From: an uncultured Bacteroidaceae bacterium
GTDB lineage: Bacteria; Bacteroidota; Bacteroidia; Bacteroidales; Bacteroidaceae
Reading direction: 5' to 3'
Assembly (NCBI GenBank): GCA_904501945.1
Contig: CAJGCU010000100.1
Location: 1 to 7,702 of the forward strand
DNA length: 7,702 nucleotides
Shown: one piece after another, positions 1 through 4,800 of the stretch
Numbering within the stretch: the first letter of the stretch is position 1
Layout: each line of letters opens with the position of its first letter
Made by a program: the position numbers and the translations under genes
Notes under the pieces: generated by a model
What the model was told of the DNA's origin: nothing
Database searches by the model: none
Seen by the model: only the letters and a program-made list of their open reading frames with translations

Positions 1-145
1 AACGGAACCTGGCTCCCTTGACGAGACGTTCAATGGCAGCCGCGGAGCGGTAGTCCCACTCCCGTGCCAACAGCCATGATATGAACGCGTCGGGTGTCAT
101 GGCTTCTGCGTATGTGGGGAAACCACCGGCCAGGGCAGGTAACAC
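1..145 (-). CDS. istB: IstB-like AAA+ helper ATPase, N-terminal part (runs off left edge)
   Basis: The minus strand is open from a GTG at 143-145 to the left edge. It reads LPALAGGFPTYAEA, then TPDAFISWLLAREWDYR, then AAAIERLVKGARFR. The pattern TPDEF-x(4)-L-x(3)-EWDxR-x(5)-ER-x(3)-ARFR is the N-terminal helical region of IstB proteins of Bacteroidota IS21 elements. IstB is the ATP-binding helper that regulates the IstA transposase; its Walker motifs would lie to the left, outside the window. The start is uncertain: GTG at 143-145 and ATG at 98-100 are both in frame, and IstB usually has a few more residues before LPALA, so the extreme N-terminus may be lost. The sequence is visibly richer in GC than the genes to the right, as expected for an acquired element. 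No istA lies upstream, so mobility in cis is doubtful. Confidence 0.6.
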   Translation of the reverse strand, partial: MLPALAGGFPTYAEAMTPDAFISWLLAREWDYRSAAAIERLVKGARFR

Positions 146-184
146 AAAACTACAAAAAAAACCTGAAAAACGTCTGCTTTTCAG

Positions 185-261
185 GGGTCATTTTTATTTC
201 GCCTAAAAGGGTCAACACTATTTCGCCCGACGGGGTCAGCGCAACTCGCCCTCGGGGGTCA
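185..261. repeat. Four imperfect ~24-bp repeats of the IS21-type terminus
   Basis: On the plus strand GGGTCA occurs at 185-190, 209-214, 233-238 and 256-261, a period of 24, 24 and 23 bases. The last three copies are each preceded by a related block (TTTCGCCTAAAA, TTTCGCCCGACG, ACTCGCCCTCGG). The minus-strand consensus is roughly TGACCCC-N4-GGCGAAATA. The copy nearest the IS body (185-190) keeps only the GGGTCA core. By analogy with IS21 terminal repeats these would be transposase binding sites; the regular spacing is seen directly, the function is inferred. Confidence 0.75.
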
Positions 262-267
262 AACGCA

Positions 268-417
268 AGCGACTTTTCCAACTTTCTCTTAACGATACTC
301 AGACATTGGTGTCAACCTAAACGAAACACTTTCCGAGTCACATTGGTGAATCGCCAATGTGATTCGGTTTTCCTTCAAATGGCATTGTGTCTTTGCAGTT
401 CACCCCAATGTCTAACT
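268..417. other. Non-coding spacer between IS end and fic 3' end
   Basis: About 150 bases separate the presumed IS tip from the fic stop codon. I see no convincing gene in it. It holds the 14-bp hairpin described separately and a wider set of inverted repeats built on the word ACATTGG (303-309, 340-346, and inverted at 354-360 and 405-411). An open plus-strand frame at 94-474 crosses this spacer, the IS repeats and the fic 3' end; it matches nothing I know and is taken as chance. Confidence 0.55.
333..367. terminator. Strong hairpin, likely transcription terminator
   Basis: CCGAGTCACATTGG (333-346) pairs with CCAATGTGATTCGG (354-367) over 14 positions with one G-T wobble, leaving a 7-base loop TGAATCG. 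On the plus strand the stem is followed at once by TTTT (368-371), the layout of an intrinsic terminator for transcripts entering from the IS side. On the minus strand the stem lies 51 bases past the fic stop codon and has one A-C mismatch. Only a loose U-rich stretch follows it there, so it could also end the fic transcript but less canonically. The pairing is seen directly; the terminator role is inferred. Confidence 0.6.
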
Positions 418-1578
418 TCATTTGCTTGCATTCTTTGTCAGTTCGTTATAGAGGGCGGAACCCTTGACTGTTAACAAATACTTTTGCCTTGGATGTCGAG
501 GTTTATCTGGATAGAGCAGGCAGACAAAACCTTCAGCCATTGCTGGGGTAAGAGAATACTCCATAAAATTCATTCGGTCTTTCAGACCAACGGCAGCAAG
601 CATCTCCTTTACGGAGAGTTGGCGATGGCCAATAGCTTTGACCAACCGCAAAATATTCTCATTGTCGGTAGTAAACGGAGCGCCAGCACTTGATGGGGTA
701 CTTGCGGGGGTACTTGATGGGGTGCTTGATGGGGCTGCAAGTCCTTCTGGCGGATTAACGAGCATATAACGGTTGTGCAACTCGTTCTTTTCGCCCATCA
801 GCAAGTTTCGGAAGAACAGTTCCAAGAATCGGGTGTCACGCTGAATCCCCTTGGCTATATTTTGGTAATTGGCCCGTACAAGCGCATTCCGGAAATACCA
901 CGAATGCATGGAAAACAGATGGTTGGTGACGTCGAACCCGATGGAACGCAGATACTTGATGGTGAAAACAGCTGTCGTTCGCGTGTTCCCTTCTCGGAAA
1001 GGATGTATCTGCCAGATGCCAGACACAAACTTTGCGAGATGTTCCACTACCTGACCCATATTTAATCCGCTATAATCGAACTGTCGTTCTTGCTCCATGT
1101 CATACTCCAGAGCCATTCGTAGGTCTTGACTCCGTCCATAGAGTACCGTATCGCCACGTAACACCCATTCCTTTTTCGTAATGTCGTAATTGCGCAGCTG
1201 TCCGGCATGTTTGAACACTCCCTCGAAAATGTGACGATGGATGGAAATGAGTGTCGGCATACTAAAGGAGAACGACTGCTCGGCTATGATCTTCGCGATG
1301 TTGCCTGAAACCTTATCGGCTTCCTGCTTCTCTTCGTCGTCTGGCTCACGGTTTGTTTTTGTCTGATAATAGGTCTTGATAAGTTCACGAGCTTCATCAA
1401 TGGAGATTTCACCCTCAATATTCCTTACGGCTGTATCTTTGAGATATCGCGACACAGTTAGCCCATCTACCGCCTGAAGACCGATAGCTGTGCTCCACGC
1501 GTAAGCCCTTTCTGCTTTCTGAGGTTCCCCTACTTGTGAGTATTCCTCAAAATTTATATAACCTTCTTTCTGTGACAT
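418..1578 (-). CDS. fic: Fic-domain protein with VbhA-like N-terminus and winged-helix C-terminus
   Basis: Fic proteins usually transfer AMP from ATP to hydroxyl groups of target proteins. This 386-residue cytosolic protein has three parts. Residues about 25-75 resemble the VbhA-type inhibitory helices: LQAVDGL (34-40) and NIEGEISIDEA (53-63), with 17 residues between the two glycines as I recall for VbhA. Residues about 105-260 are the Fic core, with a flap around KEWVLRGDTVLYG (136-148) and the catalytic loop HPFREGNTR (192-200, catalytic His192). A Ser/Thr/Pro linker (281-300) leads to a winged-helix-like domain (about 305-380) ending in the ...KYLLTVKG strand. Two deviations stand out. 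The second arginine of HxFx(D/E)GNxRxxR is Ala203, and the inhibitory glutamate position appears to be Asp38. There is no signal peptide or membrane segment. The ATG at 1576-1578 lies 19 bases after the vsr remnant; AGGA at 1594-1591 is a weak, rather distant ribosome site. The role may be toxin-like or regulatory; the target is unknown. Confidence 0.88.
   Translation of the reverse strand: MSQKEGYINFEEYSQVGEPQKAERAYAWSTAIGLQAVDGLTVSRYLKDTAVRNIEGEISIDEARELIKTYYQTKTNREPDDEEKQEADKVSGNIAKIIAEQSFSFSMPTLISIHRHIFEGVFKHAGQLRNYDITKKEWVLRGDTVLYGRSQDLRMALEYDMEQERQFDYSGLNMGQVVEHLAKFVSGIWQIHPFREGNTRTTAVFTIKYLRSIGFDVTNHLFSMHSWYFRNALVRANYQNIAKGIQRDTRFLELFFRNLLMGEKNELHNRYMLVNPPEGLAAPSSTPSSTPASTPSSAGAPFTTDNENILRLVKAIGHRQLSVKEMLAAVGLKDRMNFMEYSLTPAMAEGFVCLLYPDKPRHPRQKYLLTVKGSALYNELTKNASK
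688..735. repeat. Four tandem 12-bp repeats inside fic
   Basis: The units are ACTTGATGGGGT (688-699), ACTTGCGGGGGT (700-711), ACTTGATGGGGT (712-723) and GCTTGATGGGGC (724-735). Units 1 and 3 are identical; units 2 and 4 differ at two bases each. They encode the repeating Ser-Ser-Thr-Pro type linker (residues 282-297) between the Fic core and the winged-helix domain. Because the unit is four codons, gain or loss of copies keeps the frame and changes only linker length. Confidence 0.9.
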
Positions 1579-1597
1579 ATCTTATAACGTTCCTATT

Positions 1598-1830
1598 CTA
1601 TCTTTTATTGTTGTATTCAGGTGTGTCTTCTGCCGCCATCATGGGCTCTTCCTCTGGTATCTCATAGTGCCTAATGCTATGGTCTTGCAGGAATATCTTG
1701 TTGAGCGTAAAGCCCAGTGATTCCAGCGTTTTCTCACGTACCTTCGTTTTCAACTCACATTCCCAGATGGTGATGGAGTGCCAGCCCATAGAGGCAAATT
1801 CATGTGGAGCTTGTAGGCATCTTTTTTGAG
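1598..1830 (-). pseudogene. vsr: Vsr (very short patch repair) endonuclease remnant
   Basis: Vsr nicks DNA 5' of the T in T:G mismatches that arise by deamination of 5-methylcytosine. The open frame 1789-1598 (63 residues) starts at MGWHSITIWECELK, which matches the conserved C-terminal strand of Vsr (GWxxxxVWECxLK), followed by a helix and an acidic tail EIPEEEP. A full Vsr is about 150 residues and its catalytic Asp and His residues lie before this point, so the fragment cannot be active. Upstream, another frame reads KKDAYKLHMNL (about 1828-1796), resembling the RD-x(7)-L stretch that precedes GW in Vsr. Restoring one G near 1795 would join both as ...MNLASMGWHS. Further upstream this frame hits TAA TAA TAA (1839-1831), marking the truncation point. 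It lies 67 bases after the helicase gene. The in-frame ATG at 1787-1789 is an internal methionine, not a real start. Confidence 0.78.
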
Positions 1831-1842
1831 TTATTATTATGT

Positions 1843-1861
1843 ATCATCATTTTATGATGAT
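1843..1861. other. Perfect 8-bp inverted repeat after the helicase gene
   Basis: ATCATCAT (1843-1850) and ATGATGAT (1854-1861) are perfect inverted copies around a TTT loop, with T-G wobbles able to extend the stem. It begins 37 bases downstream of the helicase stop codon and just before the truncated vsr fragment. The stem is all weak A-T-rich pairing and no T-tract follows on the minus strand, so it is at best a weak terminator or a processing site. It may equally mark the breakpoint of the vsr truncation. Confidence 0.4.
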
Positions 1862-1897
1862 GTATTGTTTGTCATTAATTATGTTATTCTACAAGTT

Positions 1898-4800
1898 TTA
1901 GTTCTGTTTTAAGTTTGATATTCCAAAAACAGACAAAGGGTTATATTCTCCCCCTATTCTCTGAATCAAGAATTCGACATATTTCCCCGTCCATAGAGGA
2001 TGGACCAAAATATATTTGTCACCATAAGGATCCTTCCCGATGAGTGTTCCTTGCTTTTCTTCCACTGTATATCGGTTACTTTCAAGCATGTTTCTAATGG
2101 TTAAAAAGATATAATCGTGCCAATAAGGTACGGAGAAATCAATAATTGCTTCCTTACTATCGGCAAGACGAGCTATATCTAAGCCCAGCCTCCAATCAAG
2201 AATGCTATGAACATTCTGATTCGAATAATCGCGTATGCAGTCATAGCAGGAAGATGTACAACCTGACAGATGTTCTTCTGATGTGAGTTGATTATAGATT
2301 TCTCCTCCTTCAGACAAAGGTTCAATTATTGCATCCCTGGGAACATTGGTGTAGCGCCTCCCTGATAGAAAGTTGCAATATCCAGCACCATTTTCTAGAT
2401 TTTCGACAAAGAAGATCTCAGCCTTTTTGGTCTGTGGCACAATATAAAATCCCACATTGAGTTCAGATGAATCTATGTCCAAGTATGAGGATATGGCTTT
2501 TCGTACCAGATAGCCCCATGACAAGAATGCAGCTCTAACAGCATAGCTGTTGGTGTTCGTTTCAAATATAGGAGATAGGTTTACGCTCTTGGGAGACTTG
2601 TCCACAGACAATGTTAACACACCAGTAGTCTTTGAAGCGACAAAAGCGTATTTCGTTTCATCCAGAAGCCTTATAGATTGTTTCTTTCCCTCTTCAAGAA
2701 CATCTCTTGAAACAAATCTACCTTTATCGTCTTTCCCTAAGTAATACAAATCTCCGTTGTTGTCGTTTACCAGATGAACCCTTCCCTGAGAAGGGGATAT
2801 GTTGTTACGTATCGTCATATTTGCAACAGTTCCACAATCATGAAGATACTGTTCACAATCCAATCTAATATCGCTATTAGGTGAGTACCAATCATAATCA
2901 CCACTGAAATCTTCTGGCTTCTTCTCATAATCGACAAAGAAACCTAATGGAGAACAAATCTTTACTTTCTCCATTTCGTTTCCACAGACAGGACATGAAT
3001 CTTGTGGTTCTGTATCAACAATAGTCGAATAGCCGCAATTATGGCAACGACACAAAGGCTGGTTATAAACATTCAGCGAATTGTATTTGGGTCTAACTGT
3101 ATGATTTAACTTATTGTATTCATATTCCACTACTCCGATTGACTTATATACTTTTTTGTCTTTCACTATCTCATGTCCTGGAGCAAAAGAATTGATAGCC
3201 ATATCTATATCCCTCGAAACCACATCTTCTGAAGGAAGCTTTCCTTGAAGAACAGGATCTTTCAAGTATAGATTCCTAACTCTTGTTGGGAAACCAAACA
3301 TAGGAAGCAAACCAGCATTGGCCAGTCTTTCACTTAGAAGGTCTTGCGTAAAAGATGTACTACTGGCTATATTGGTTATTTCATCAAGAAGGTCATTATA
3401 GATGTATTTAAAGATTTCGCCTTTTAATTCATCGCTAATTTCCGTTCCATTGGTAACCACATCTATTATGCGACGCACCTCATCCTGATTGCCATCTAAC
3501 CACTGCGTGACGAAGTCTTTATTATAGTTCCAATTTTCTACGAGGCCGAAATTGCCATGTACGCTATCTTTGGCACCACTCTCTTTTCGAAGAGCTTTAT
3601 ACAACACCTCTTTTATAATTATACGTTGGGCTATCTCTACGGTGCGTACTTCCAAATATGGGTCTTTGGGGGTATCTGACACCATACGATTATATTCTAT
3701 AAAGTTGGTCTGGTCGTGGCTTGATGAACGTGCAACAGTCAACGCCACCGCCAGTGGGTTACCACGACGACCAGCACGACCTACTCGTTGTTGGTAGTTA
3801 AAACGTTGAGGTGGTACATTGCCCATCATTACAGCTGACAGGGAGCCAATGTCAACACCAGCCTCCATCGTAGTTGTCACACTCAACAAGTCAATACCTT
3901 CAACAACACTATTCTCATTATCAAGGAATATTTCCTGGAACAGTCGTTGCCTACGTCTTGAATCTTCTTTTGCTGTCTGACCCGTCATTTCCTCACAATG
4001 CAAGCGGTAAACACTATCCGTGCTGTTAAGCAGTGTAAGATAATAGTCTTCAGGGTTAGACACATCTTGTTCAGTCAAGACAAGAGCCTCTCCTAATTTG
4101 TTATTACAATTGATGCAAAATCCGTTGGCATGATGCATGTGGATAGTTTTACACTTAGGGCAAACCCAATACTTGCTACCTATATCTGCTTTCACAAAAG
4201 AGAGACCTTCTCCCGTTAGTCTAACAGTTGTTGAATCTATGATTCCACGAGTTCTGAGAAGTCTTCTCAACTCCTCTTTCTTTTCTTCAACTGCACTATT
4301 ACTGGTGACATGGAAAACATTTTTCACCAAGTTAGTTACTTCTCTTGGGAAACTTTCAGTTGCAGGATATTTTGATGGAACACCTTTTATCCTTCTTTTT
4401 TCACCCAATATACGGATAGTGGAACATGCCATTTCTCTCCAAATAGGATCTGCGATGTCTTTTGAAGGCGCCAGATAACCTAATTTTAGTTCTTCGAAGG
4501 AACGCTTCTTGTTAGAGAAGATGCTTGTTATCTGTTCGGTTTTATTGGACGAACGAATATTTTCCTCAAACAGCCTCTTGTTGTCGCTTAATCCTGGCTT
4601 TACCTTCAATTGGATAAAGTCATATAACTCCGACCAGACCCCTGCTATGCTGCTTTCGGTTACAGAAGGCTTTGGTCCAGCAGGATTCATTCCCTGTTTT
4701 AATAGAATTCTAAATACCTCATCTTCTATATTATCCAGGTTCTGACCTGCCACAGCATTAAGGAACTCATTAAGGGCTTTCAATGCATCATCTGTTATCA

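Larger units (their letters stand above)
1..267 (-). mobile_element. One end of an IS21-family insertion sequence (incomplete)
   Basis: The stretch combines a repeat-rich terminus (about 185-267) with the start of an IstB-like reading frame running out of the left edge. Read on the minus strand, the terminus holds four spaced copies of TGACCC(C), three of them followed by a GGCGA-type block. Such multiple terminal repeats are typical of the IS21 family, where they bind the transposase. A plausible tip is the TG dinucleotide at 267-266, just before CGTTTGACC, because IS21 elements begin with TG. The other end and any target duplication are outside the window, so the exact boundary is a guess. 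In a normal IS21 element istA would lie between this end and istB; only about 120 bases separate them here, so the element appears internally deleted or rearranged. Confidence 0.6.

Noticed and set aside
94..474. Open plus-strand frame of 126 codons at the left end
   Set aside because: It runs through IS terminal repeats, the hairpin and the fic 3' end. Its residues match no family I know, and the opposite strand has the recognisable IstB-like and Fic sequences.
688..735. Short repeat block considered as a CRISPR fragment
   Set aside because: The 12-bp units are contiguous without spacers and encode a regular Ser/Thr/Pro linker in frame.
1787..1789. ATG as a real start for a small 63-residue protein
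   Set aside because: Vsr similarity continues upstream of it in another frame, and the Met aligns with the residue before the conserved GW, so it is an internal position of a broken gene.
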